From Chalara sp. BL73 (Eukaryota; Ascomycota; Leotiomycetes; Helotiales): 64,000 bases of DNA. This document shows, one piece after another, positions 36,301-46,426 of this stretch; the first letter of the stretch is position 1, and each line of letters begins with the position of its first letter. The notes below the pieces were generated by a model, which saw nothing but the letters and a program-made list of their open reading frames with translations, made no database searches and was not told the origin of the DNA. Both the position numbers and the translations under genes were made by a program. The stretch spans positions 248,001 to 312,000 of the forward strand of contig CAKJVC010000061.1 in NCBI GenBank assembly GCA_918026815.1. Reading direction: 5' to 3'.

Positions 36301-38203
36301 TGTGTCGAACATAATGGCTAATGCATTTCAAAATACGACAAACGGCTGGGTATGTTATTTTTTGGGCTATTTTTGATCCTTCAAAGACTCCTCTTGTACT
36401 CCATTGAGCAAGTATTCTAACACTTATGGCAAGATACGCATTGAGTTATACCTGCAAGAAATTACTGAAAGAAGAGCGACAGTGGAAATCGTGATTCAGG
36501 ATTCCGGAGCGGGAATGTCGAGTGCAAAGCTGGATGCACTATTCAGAGACCTCGAACAGGTTACCACAGATGAAGATGATAGCAACCTGCTAGGGTCATC
36601 TAGTCATCAATTCCCAGAAACCGAGGGCATCGGTAAGACGCTTGGTCTTGGTCTTGCTATTGTTGCAAGAATCGTTCGAAATATGGATGGTCAACTGAGA
36701 TTGAAGTCTGAAGAAGGCGTTGGGTCACGTTTTGTGATACAGTTGCCATTCATTCTGCCAGACGAAGATGCCGAGTCTGCAGGAATTGCGCTAAGAGCGG
36801 CATCTCTCAAATCAACTCAAACATCCCCACGCTCTGCCAAATCCGGACCACCTATGATCCCCCTACTGACGGATGGTGAGAGGACTCTGGTTGAGAAAGG
36901 TAGTTCTATCAAAAGTGTCAGCGTCACTCGCCAGCGAAGTCTTGACGAGATAAATAGTTTACGGAGTTTCAGGAGCACCTCAAGCAATTTCAGTGGTAAA
37001 AGCAACAAGAGTGACGTGGACCGCCTAATTGATGCGATATCACAACCTATCAACGACATTGGCTTCGATGAGACTCAATCTCCTCTGCACCAAACTACAG
37101 CACGTTTTACTGGTAGGCCTGAATCGGCTCGATCATCCGTACACGTTCCGCATGATAAACCGGGGCTTCTCAAACGCACACAAAGCCACGGCAGTCCAGA
37201 TACTTCGCAGACATTTGCTGGGCGCGCTTTCTTCCTCAATGAACGGACACCAATAAAGGCTGTCAAGATCCCCGACGAATTGGCCGAACCGCAATCGGTT
37301 GTAGCACAGTCTCTGCCTCAAGTCTCCTTTGGCATCCTTGATAATCAGGAACAAAATAAAAGCGGTCCGAAAGAGAAAGAGAAAGAGATACCAACCAGGC
37401 TGGATGCGGAGCATCTTAAGGTTTTGGTTGCAGAGGATGACCCGGTCAATAGCCGTATTATTAAAAAGCGGATGGAGAAAGCTGGCCACGAAGTCCATAG
37501 CACCATTAATGGCGAGGAGTGTGCAACTGCCTATTCAGAAAGACCAGCACACTTTGATGTTGTTTTGATGGACATGCAGATGCCAATTGTTGACGGACTC
37601 ACTTCGACAAGGATGATAAGAGCCTTCGAAAGGGCGCACCCCGATATCGCAATATCAGCACGAGCAGCTGGTAATGGGAGAGTACCTATATTCGCGGTAT
37701 CAGCATCACTCATGGAGCGCAATCGACAGGAATATATTGACGCAGGATTTGATGGATGGATCCTGAAACCAATCGACTTCCAACGACTAAACACTTTACT
37801 AACAGGTATTGTGGAATACGCAACACGAAAGTCATGCTTGTACAAAGCTGGAGAGTGGGAGAATGGAGGTTGGTTCCAACAAAGTCAGTCATTTATGAAG
37901 GATGCAAAGACCAAGCCATTTGATAAGACACCGATGCAGAAACCTTCGCAACATGGACCGGAAGCCCTCCAGGCCCATGTTGATGCACTGGACAGTAATA
38001 AGAGCGATGTAATTAGCAAAGGCGGCAGTGGCGAAGGCTCGGCGGGATCGTTGACACCCACATCGAAGAGCGATTCTGAGATGAAGATGCAGTATAATGC
38101 AGGCGACAGACATGAATTACCTCCCAAGGAGCATGCTCATGAGCCGGACGGGGACGACCCTGCAAGAGTGCATAATGTGGAAGAGGGGCCACCTGATCCT
38201 TGA
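33311..38203 (+). CDS. fungal phytochrome, hybrid histidine kinase
   Basis: Red/far-red photoreceptor of the FphA family. Exons: 33311-34625, 34748-35853, 35900-36349 and 36434-38203, about 1546 residues. Residues 1-230 are disordered. The PAS-GAF-PHY sensor follows, with C251 in RCEDEPIHIPGAVQ matching the biliverdin-attachment Cys of fungal and bacterial phytochromes. Other conserved elements are FPASDIP in GAF, SPIHIKYLTNM with the chromophore-contacting His, and PRKSF of the PHY tongue. The kinase part has the H-box at H831 (SAHEVRTPLNAI), an N-box-like segment, and G boxes DSGAGMS and GLGLAI. A Ser-rich linker leads to a receiver domain (VLVAEDDPVNS, phospho-acceptor D1337 in VLMDMQMP, LKPI), then a 120-residue acidic/Ser tail. 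All elements needed for light sensing and phosphorelay look intact. The last exon uses an AAG acceptor just after a CTAAC branch site. Confidence 0.95.
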
Positions 38204-38583
38204 GGTAACAGTGCTCTACCACTGATTTATGATGGATGAATTGTCGTGTACCTTTGCCTTCACTAGTCTTTGACGTTAGCGAATATGGATTATGGTTTAT
38301 GGGTATTAACAGGCGTTCGGATGAGTGCATCCTGGTATGATTGATGATACCTCAAGGGAGAATGCGAGATATCCATAGACAGGAGATGCCGTGAGTGTAT
38401 ACCCTACGGCATAAAGTTAAATAGAGTGTAGGGAATGCCAATATAACTAAAATACAGCTAGCAGCATATCCTCTCTTCCTGATTCTTTCTACTTCCTGTT
38501 CATTTTTCCCTCGCTCTACAGTAAAATGAAGGGCGGATGGGGGACGCAGTATCCACGGGTTCTGGTGCATCAGGGATAGTTAT
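38204..38583. other. intergenic, phytochrome 3' region
   Basis: About 380 bp following the phytochrome stop. No ORF was accepted. It probably holds the phytochrome terminator. Confidence 0.4.
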
Positions 38584-38780
38584 TTAGATCCCGTGAGTAA
38601 TCCGAGCACAGTCGTCGTACTCCTTCTTGGTGATCTCGTAATGGCAACATCTGCAGAGAAGAATGATGTGGGATAATGCGGTGGGTATCATTGGTTGTTA
38701 TCTTACCCCTCCAACAACGTAGAGGGATTGCTGGGCTGGTTTGCTTTGTCCCGCCGCCTGGACTTGCCACATTAGGATAT
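38584..38780 (-). CDS. possible small gene, two exons
   Basis: A probable intron (GTAAGA donor near 38707, CTGCAG acceptor near 38652) joins two short coding-like segments. The downstream one, read to the stop at 38584, ends EITKKEYDDCARITHGI, which looks like real protein. The upstream one would read in phase as QPSNPSTLLEG and then needs a further exon. Other frames are also open through both pieces (one starts MWQVQAAG), so frame and start are uncertain. Family unknown. It lies divergently from the FMN-binding gene at 38961 and would share its promoter. Confidence 0.3.
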
Positions 38781-38960
38781 AGTGCAGTCAGACTGATAGC
38801 TCCAATTTCAACCTCTGTATGCATGGATGTCTACATGAGTCACTACTCTATCCCCTTATATTCTATATAAAATGTGATTCTGTCTCTCTGTTCTTCTCCA
38901 AACACTGAGCTGATATTTTTGACACGCATTGGGTGTGACGTTTGAGCTCAAGAAGTCAAC

Positions 38961-39963
38961 ATGGGAGACGATACACCGTCCTACCCAAAGTTCCCACGCA
39001 ATACTATAAATCGGTATGGGAAACCACGTGGTAAGGCTCCCTGAAATGTAGATAGTAGTATCTGATATCATCTAGTAACAGAGCATAGGAAAGTATGACT
39101 ACGAAACTATCCACTCGATCGTAAACACCACTCCGGTGCTACATGTCTCATTTTCAACAGCAGACAAAGAGGATCCTTTTCCTGCCGTAGTAAGGCCCTG
39201 TTTTGTTTCTCCATCTTCCCACCTTCAAGACGATAAGACATCTTCTCTCATCACAATACTCGTCACTAAAAACCCGCAGCTCCCCATGCTCGGCTTCATG
39301 GGCTCCTTCTCCGCTCCAGACGCCCTCTTGACAGAAGCACTAGACCTCTATATCCACGGCTACATCTCCAGCCGACTAATGAAGCTTGGAAACACCTCGC
39401 CAGGAGAAGAAGATGGCCTTCCGCTTACGGTATCAGCTACGCATCTGGATGGGTTGGTGCTAGCCTTGACGCCGAACCACCATAGTTATAACTTCCGAAG
39501 CGCGGTCTTGCACGGGTACGCGAAGCCCGTGACGGACGAGGCAGAGAAGCTCTGGGCGATGGAGAAGATCACCAACAACGTCGTTGAGGAGCGCTGGGCA
39601 AACTCTAGGATTCCGCCGACGAAGACGGAGATGACGAGCACGCAGATCCTGAAAGTCAGCATCGTGGATGCTTCAGCCAAGGTAAGGGAGGGGCCGCCGG
39701 GGGATGATAGGGCGGATTTGAAGAACGAGGGGTTGAGGAAGCAGACGTGGGTCGGTGTTGTACCTACGTGGACGCATTACGGGACGCCAGTTCCTGGCCC
39801 GGAGAACAGAGTTGCGAAGGTATGCTGTGAGGAAATGTTTGGTTGGAGAGTGTGCATTGACTGCGTGTAGGTGCCAGAACATATCACGAATTATATCAAG
39901 AAGCAAAATGCTGCCGGCGAGAAGAAGGCAGTTGAGGCTACGAAAGAGGGTAAGAGAGCTTAG
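38961..39963 (+). CDS. pyridoxamine 5'-phosphate oxidase-like FMN-binding protein
   Basis: Split-barrel flavin-binding protein of a family common in ascomycetes, related to pyridoxamine-phosphate oxidase. Activity unproven. Exons: 38961-39030, 39089-39189, 39280-39819 and 39871-39963, about 267 residues. Family-typical segments are YPKFPRNTINRY at the N-terminus, DYETIHSIVNTTPVLHVSF, LPMLGFMGSF exactly across the second junction, LYIHGYISSRLM, the THLDGLVLALTPNHHSYNFR core and KLWAMEKITNNVV. The C-terminal exon is short and Lys-rich (YIKKQNAAGEKKAVEATKEG). No signal peptide, so probably cytosolic. It starts about 760 bp after the phytochrome gene on the same strand. A flavoprotein beside a photoreceptor is probably coincidence. 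Confidence 0.9.
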
Positions 39964-40077
39964 CGGGGCTTAAGTACCTTATCAAGCAATGGCGGCTTTA
40001 CGAAATGTCACGATCTGGGGATGATACAAGATGCTATAGTCTATCTTAGTCATGCATTCTATTTTAATCACAGAAGT

Positions 40078-41988
40078 CTATCTCATCTTCCAAGCTTGTG
40101 TCTTCTCCTGCTCCCCATCAACCTTCCACTTCACAGTGATATTCAATGCTCTAGAGTTATCTTCTGGAACTGCATACTCCAGCTCCCCGCTGACCTCTGC
40201 CCCTTCCTTTACCGGCGCGGGCTTCTCCTTCGTATTGTCGATCAGCAATACGCCTTGTTTCCAGTGAGTCTCCTTTGCCATTGGACCTGTCGTGAATGCC
40301 ACACCCTTCTTGTCCCCCCACTCCTCAGCCTTCGCATCTTCAGGAACCGTGTCTTCTCTAGATGGCATGAAGAATGAATCAAACCAGATCATGAAGCCGT
40401 CTAGCGCATCGATATCCTTCGTGATCTTAGACTGGTAAGAGCGTTTGAATGACAGGTCTTTGATAGTTGTAGTATGCAAAGAGAGCTGCAGAAACGGGTA
40501 AGCCGTCCCAGCGATAGTGGAAGCGGGCATGTTGAGCACCGAAGCCTCCTCATGGATCCCGGCTTGCATAGCTTTCATATCGAAACCATAGACATCTCGC
40601 CAGAACGCAATATGGTCTGCGATATAGTCAGGATCCGCCACGGGCGCTACCCACATGTTCATATGGCTAGGCACCATGAGGCCGTCAGGCTTTAAATAAC
40701 GATCCCGTGCGTAGATAACGCTGTCGAGCATAGCTTCATATAGGAGGCAGTAGCCCATCCACTCGCTGACAATGATGTCAACCTTGTCTACGGGGAGAGT
40801 GACTTCTTCGATTTTGCCGCGCAAACAGGTGATGGTAGAGGAAAACCCGTTGTTGAAGATGTTCTCGCGCGCTTTGTCGATGATAGCGCTGTTGTCGACG
40901 GCGATGACTCGGGCGGCACCGGCTTTGGCGCAGAACATACTTAGGATCCCGGTTCCGCAACCGACGTCTAGGACGGTCTTTCCGGCGAAGAGCGATTTGT
41001 GGTTGTAGATGAAGTCCCGGTATGCGTCGGTGCGGGTGGTGTCTTTGAGCATTACTTCGTGGATGTCTGGATTTGGTTAGAGAATGGTGGGGTGATGAGG
41101 TGACGGGCAGCCTACCATTGTAGGAGTAAGAGCTAAAATAATGACTGTCATCGTCTCTCTTTTCTTCTTTCTCATCGGGTGCAGGCCCCGGCCCTTTAGA
41201 CTTGTCGTTCCAACGTTCATCGAGGGTCTCCTCAACCGTGCTCCGGTAATTATCAAATTGGGTTTGGATTCGACGTAACTCTTCTTCCAACTCGGCAACT
41301 CGAGCTGCTAGAGCGGTGGGAGCTTCTGCTTTATTCCTGTCGGACTCGGATGGTAGCTCAGGTAGATCATCAAGACTGATGAGCAAAGCGTCATCTTCCA
41401 AAACAGGCTTCAGGAACTTGTCATCCTCGAAGTCGTTCTTGGTGATGTCAGCTGAGACTGGAAGACCACCTGTGAGAGAAAGATTAGTATTTCAAGGGAT
41501 GTGAGGCTGGAGATTGATATGTCGCCAGAGTAATAGAGTTAGATGCCTACTTCTATTCCGATGACGGAACACGGCCTTGCTAAAAGCTGACTACTTGAGA
41601 CGAATAAAAGCCCAAGATAGGTCCAAGTTTGATTTCAATGAAATGAGGCTATAAGAATGATAAACACACGTACTATGAACCTGGGAACGTATGAAGTTCA
41701 CCAACTTTATATTGTCATAAAAGCCTGAACTGAGAAAAAACTTAGCACCGGGATGACATGAAAGACATGACAAGCATACGTGACTCTTTGCCTAATTTCC
41801 AAGAAGTCGAAGTTATGCCTGTTCTTGCAGTGTTCTAACATAGAGCTGATGTCCGGGAAAACTTCATCATCAAGTAAGGATATAAAAGTCTCTTCAACAA
41901 TGTCTTCCTCTACATCTTCCCACCCCTCGTCACCTTTGAGGTCAGTGACCGAGCCTTCGGAACTTGAGGAAGCCGCGTATTCGGCCAT
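40078..41988 (-). CDS. PRMT3-type protein arginine methyltransferase
   Basis: Type I arginine methyltransferase, orthologous in layout to PRMT3/Rmt3, whose best-known substrate is ribosomal protein uS5. Exons: 41988-41780, 41729-41674, 41469-41116 and 41066-40078, about 535 residues. The N-terminus is acidic. A segment equivalent to the PRMT3 zinc finger (FPDISSMLEHCKNRHNFD) keeps the Cys and His end but has no first Cys pair. FYDNIKLVNFIRSQ follows, then a coiled coil around residues 130-165. The catalytic core starts near DIHEVMLKDTTRTDAYRDFI: AdoMet motif I VLDVGCGTG, double-Glu loop SEWMGYCLLYE, SHMNMWVAP and the THW loop. The core is full length and intact. A Cys-for-Ile/Leu register around the missing zinc ligands could be checked in relatives. 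Confidence 0.93.
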
Positions 41989-42695
41989 TGTAAAATGTAT
42001 TGAGGCTCCTGTTCAACAATGATGAACCAAATGATGATCAGGATATAAATTGCAAACGGCTTTTTAAAAAATACACGCCAAACACTTGATTCCTTGTAGT
42101 TTTTCCAAATTGCAGTGAAAGTTGTAGGTGGGGAGAATTTTTACCCCACCAAAGGGGTATATTCCAAAACCACGTGTGATAAGACATCTAATCGGGATGA
42201 AAGTAAACAAAACAGAGCAAACGTCAAGAGTAATCCACAGCGTTGCATTCGGAAAATTTATGATGCATAGAGTACTGTAATTGCTGTCGCACATATCAGC
42301 CAAAGAGATATTCTGGGATCATGTAGTGATGGTCGCCAATGCGTTAATTATATTGATTGATTTCATCTGATATTCAGGGGTTTATGAGGGGCAGGTTCAA
42401 CGTCGCACGGCAACGGAGAGCCAGCCAGCCCTGCACTGACCTTCCAGAAACAAAACAATCTTCATGTCGGGCAGCGACGACAAACGCCACGACTACCACT
42501 GACCGAGCTTGACCTTGATCTTGACCACGAGCATGTTTTGAACGTGGTACCGCCTCCTTCGCCGCAGAGCCACACCGAATCCCACCTTATGCTTGACTAC
42601 GTTACCGAGATATCGAAGTGAGCTATTGCAGCGGCGCAGGGGAATAGTACATCCTCAGGTGCAACATTTGGGAGCAGGGCAAACACTCTGCAAAC
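41989..42695. other. divergent promoter region
   Basis: About 700 bp between the starts of the PRMT3-type gene (-) and hymA (+). It should hold both promoters. No element was identified with confidence. Confidence 0.45.
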
Positions 42696-43987
42696 ATGTC
42701 ATTCCTCTTCGGTGGACGGCGACGAGGAAATACGGTAGATCTTGCAAAGCAGGCGAAAGAACAAATTGGCAGACTTGATGGCCCTGGAGGAGCCGTAAAG
42801 GTGTGTAGCTCTTTCGGAGAGTGGTAGATTGCGGCTGACAATGAGGAGGCAGAGGAGCTCGCAAAGACCCTAAGCCAGATGAAGTTTGTTCTGCAGGGAA
42901 CTCAAGGTACAAAAAATGCTGCCAGATGCTGCTACATACACTAATTATCCTTGAGCAGAAACGGAGAGCAGTCCCGAGCAAGTGTTTGCATTGGTCACCG
43001 GATTAATCCAAGAGGATCTCTTATACCTCCTGGCGCTCAGCCTGTACCGTCTAGCTTTCGAGTCGAGAAAGGATGTGCAGGTTATATTCTCCTATGTTCT
43101 GCGATTCCGGCCAGCAACCGCATCCCCCAAAAGCGACCCGCTGGCTCTCAGTTATGTCATCAATAACCGCCCGGAGGTGCTTGTAGAGTTATGCAAGGGC
43201 TATGATCACAAAGAGAGCGCAACAGCGGCAGGAACCGTACTCAGAGAGGTTCTGAAGAGTGATGCGGCAGCCGCCATAATATTGTATGATGAGCCGAACG
43301 AGGGAGAAAATGCCTCGAAAGGTTTGAGCGGTATACAACCGGATGTGAGGCAGAGTGGCAGAGGAGTCTTCTGGAAATTCTTTGCTTGGATCGATCGAGG
43401 TACATTTGAAGTAGGAGCCGATGCGTTCACGACTTTTAGAGTGAGTACATTGTTCTGTATTTGTTACCAGCCTAACATAACAATAGGATCTCCTGACGAA
43501 GCACAAACAAATAGTGGCTCAATACCTATCCACAAATTTTGACCGCTTCTTTGACCAGTATAACAATGTGTTGGTCAAGTCAGAAAGCTATGTCACCAAA
43601 CGACAATCGATTAAACTATTAGGGGAGATTCTTCTGGATCGCGCTAACTACGCAGTGATGACAGCGTATGTTGATCGTGGCGAGCATTTGAAGATTTGCA
43701 TGAATCTCCTCCGCGACGAACGAAAAATGGTGCAGTACGAGGGATTCCATGTCTTCAAAGTCTTCGTCGCAAATCCGCATAAATCTATCGCTGTACAAAA
43801 GATATTGCTGAACAACAGAGAGAAATTACTCAAGTTCTTGGAACACTTTCTGGAGGATAGGACAGAGGACGAGCAGTTTATGGATGAGCGGGAGTTCCTC
43901 CTCAAGCAGATCAGGAATATGCCCTTGACTCCGGTTGAGCCAACACAGAAACCCGCGCTGTTGGTGAACCAGTCTCAGTCACGTTAA
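42696..43987 (+). CDS. hymA: Mo25 family scaffold protein HymA
   Basis: Armadillo-type scaffold (MO25/CAB39, yeast Hym1, Aspergillus HymA) that supports the Cbk1/Cot1 NDR-kinase (RAM) network controlling polarity and conidiation. Exons: 42696-42800, 42846-42906, 42959-43440 and 43487-43987, about 382 residues. Family-typical segments are FLFGGRRRGNTVDL at the start, LAKTLSQMKFVLQGTQ, SPEQVFALVTGLIQEDLLY, FESRKDVQVIFSYVLR, PEVLVELCKGYDH, TFRDLLTKHK across a junction, KRQSIKLLGEILLDR, and the C-terminal NREKLLKFLEHFL and EREFLLKQIRNMP. The first intron is only 45 bp and ends with a GAG acceptor soon after CTGAC. The closer TAG at 42825-42827 would make a 27 bp intron and fits homologues less well. 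All expected repeats are present. Confidence 0.94.
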
Positions 43988-44666
43988 GGGAGTCTAAGGA
44001 TTGTAGATAATTTGTTAAAAGATAGCATGTGCGAGGACTGCATGGAATGGAGTTGGGGTATCAGGCGTCATACGGCAATCGGATCGTTGCAGATATGGCA
44101 TGGCGCTCTGAGTTGTTGCGCACGAAGGCATTGACTGAGAGTTGAATATTCAGCGAACACCAGTCTGAGTATCTTGTAGCTATGGGCCAACAATTTTGGT
44201 GGAGCTTATCTTCTGTTATCAGGTTGATGCCTATTCATGATCCTGCAGATATGTCCAGCTCTTCTACCCATGGATATCTTGTATACCAGAAGAGATTCTT
44301 ACAATGACCCTGGCCAGCGCCATTTACGCAATGTTAAGCAATCCCCAAAGCCGCAAAGTTATTCTCTGCCAGAGAAATTTGAGCACTTTGTAAATTCACA
44401 TAGGGGCTCAAGTGGTACCTCACAATAGAGCAAATTATGATACCGATGGTTCGTTGTACAACACAAATGTCGTTCGTATTATATCTCTACTTCGTTTGAC
44501 ATAAAAACCGACCAGGTTGATCCACCATTAGGGCCGAAATAGACACATCTCAGCCCCTGAAATGTAAGAGCAGTGAAACTTGCACGACAACAACAGATCA
44601 GTATGTACGAATTCGAACAACTTCACGTTTCCTTCCATATGCTAAGGCGTCGTTTTTCGGTGCAAC
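43988..44666. other. intergenic, hymA 3' region
   Basis: About 680 bp between hymA and the HET pseudogene. One short ORF near 44237-44428 looks like chance. Nothing else was recognised. Confidence 0.4.
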
Positions 44667-45976
44667 ATGCAACGTCTTATCAACGTGGACACTTATGAAA
44701 TCTATCAAGGATTCCATACAAAGTTCGTCAAGGACGACAAGTATGCGATTCTATCTCATCGTTGGTATGATGAAGAAATTACATTTAAACAGTACAGCCC
44801 CGCTATCCTGAAGGATGTCAAAAATGAAGCGCGCAACGTGAGCAAGGTCAGATATGCTTGCGCCAAGGCTCGAGAAGAGGGTATCAAATGGCTGTGGATT
44901 GACAGTTGCTGCATTGATAAGAGCGATAATAAGGAGGAATCTGAGTCTATTGGTTCTATGTTCCAATGGTATTTCGACGCCGAGGTGTGCTACACCTTCT
45001 TATGGGATGTTGTGGCGTCCGCGCCAGGCCCCGAGATGTTCAAGAGTGCAGTCACTGGCAAGAAATCGGAATGGTTCAAGCGTGGATGGACGCTGCAAGA
45101 GCTTATTGCACCACGGAAGATGAAGTTCTTCGCATGAATTGGAGGTTCCTAGGCACTAGGACAGACCTAGCGAAGTTCATCGAAAGTGCCACCAGTGTCG
45201 ATGCTGACTTTCTCACGCGCCAGAGGGATTTCCGCGAAGCTAGCATCGCCACCAGGATGAGCTGGGTGTCCGATAGATAAACGACCGTGCCAGAAGATCT
45301 GGTCTATAGCCTGCTCGGAATCTTTGGCGTGATCATGCCGCCGCACTACACGGAAGGGCTCGAGAATGCTTTCATGCGCCTACAGCTGGGTCTCCTCTCC
45401 GAATCCCAGTTCTTCGACGAATCCCTTTTCGCATGGACATGGCCCAAGAACCTCCCCGGCGTCCCCGAGCCCCCTCCCCAGCGGGGATGGAAAGACGACG
45501 AATGCGGTCTTCTTGCTCCGCACCATCTCTGCTTCAAAGACTCCAGGGGTATTACCACTGACCTGAAGCAATCGCCACGCGGAGTAGGCGGGTTTACATG
45601 GTCGAGCCAAGGCGTCGGCGTCCCAGTACCCACAGATGACTACTACAACAAAAGTCACTGACTACATCCCCTTGGTCAATGTCATCATGGAAGGGTACCG
45701 TCGTTTTGGACAGCAGGCCATCCCGCTGACGTTGAATTGCTGGAGAGAGAAAAACGGGAGTATGCATGCTGTAAGGCTGCACTTAAAGAGGGCGAGATGG
45801 GGGACGGAGGGCGCGTTGAAGAGGGTTAGGGAGGATGAACTGAAGTTGGCACGAGGCAGGAGAGTTCCGAAGAGCTTTAGCTTTCTAGGCCCGGAGCTTG
45901 TGTTTCGTTTTGTGGTGCAGCAACCACGATGGAGGCTTGTAGTTCGGAGTGCTTCATGTATAGGAGTTGGGTAAGG
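44667..45976 (+). pseudogene. broken HET-domain (heterokaryon incompatibility) gene
   Basis: The HET domain is the effector module of fungal allorecognition proteins. Here it is clear but interrupted. From the ATG at 44667 the frame reads INVDTYE, YAILSHRW, IKWLWIDSCCID, SMFQWYFDAEVCY, WFKRGWTLQELIAPRKMKFF and then meets TGA at 45135. The homology continues in the next frame (NWRFLGTRTDLAKFI, IATRMSWVSD), meets TAA at 45278 where family members have a sense codon, resumes in the same frame (TTVPEDLVYSLLGIFGV) and stops again at 45659. A third shift, near 45636-45661, leads into a Lys/Arg-rich tail to about 45974. At least one in-frame stop and two shifts argue for an inactive copy. HET genes are often lost this way. 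Since nearby conserved genes also show single-base breaks, some shifts could be consensus errors, but that would not explain the TAA. Confidence 0.82.
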
Positions 45977-46426
45977 TATACTTTCCAACCTGAAGGGCTT
46001 CGTTTACCAGCGCCGCTGCTTCGTAACCCCCTTATGAGACGAAGAGGGCATGCTCGGGCTCTGAAGCACGCCTTGTATATTAGGATTAGGGTTTGAGCAA
46101 TATGTTCGCGTTGCCTCTGCTTAAATGATATATTCATATTTACAGTTCTTGATATCTTTAGGTCCATGAAGCGCTGAACCCCTTCAAGAACTAAATTCTT
46201 ATCGAAAAATTTGTTACCCTGTAGAACGAACAATTAGATCAACACCAACTTGATAAGGAAGGCTGATGAACGTGATAAGGCAATAAATATTATACTTCAA
46301 CGTCCTTTAATATAAAGTCAATGCCGGATGCTATATCTTGTTACACAAGAGGCTTCGTTTGAGCTCCCTTTCCTGAACTCCTTAAGCCTCTAAATCAGAT
46401 GTCGAAACTCCGAGCCAATACTATTC
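45977..46426. other. convergent intergenic region
   Basis: About 450 bp between the HET pseudogene (+) and the Snf12-like gene (-). No gene was recognised. It should contain the terminator of the Snf12-like gene. Confidence 0.4.

Noticed and set aside
42801..42827. 27 bp intron in hymA using the nearer TAG
   Set aside because: Too short for known fungal introns. The 45 bp version ending in GAG fits the family length exactly.
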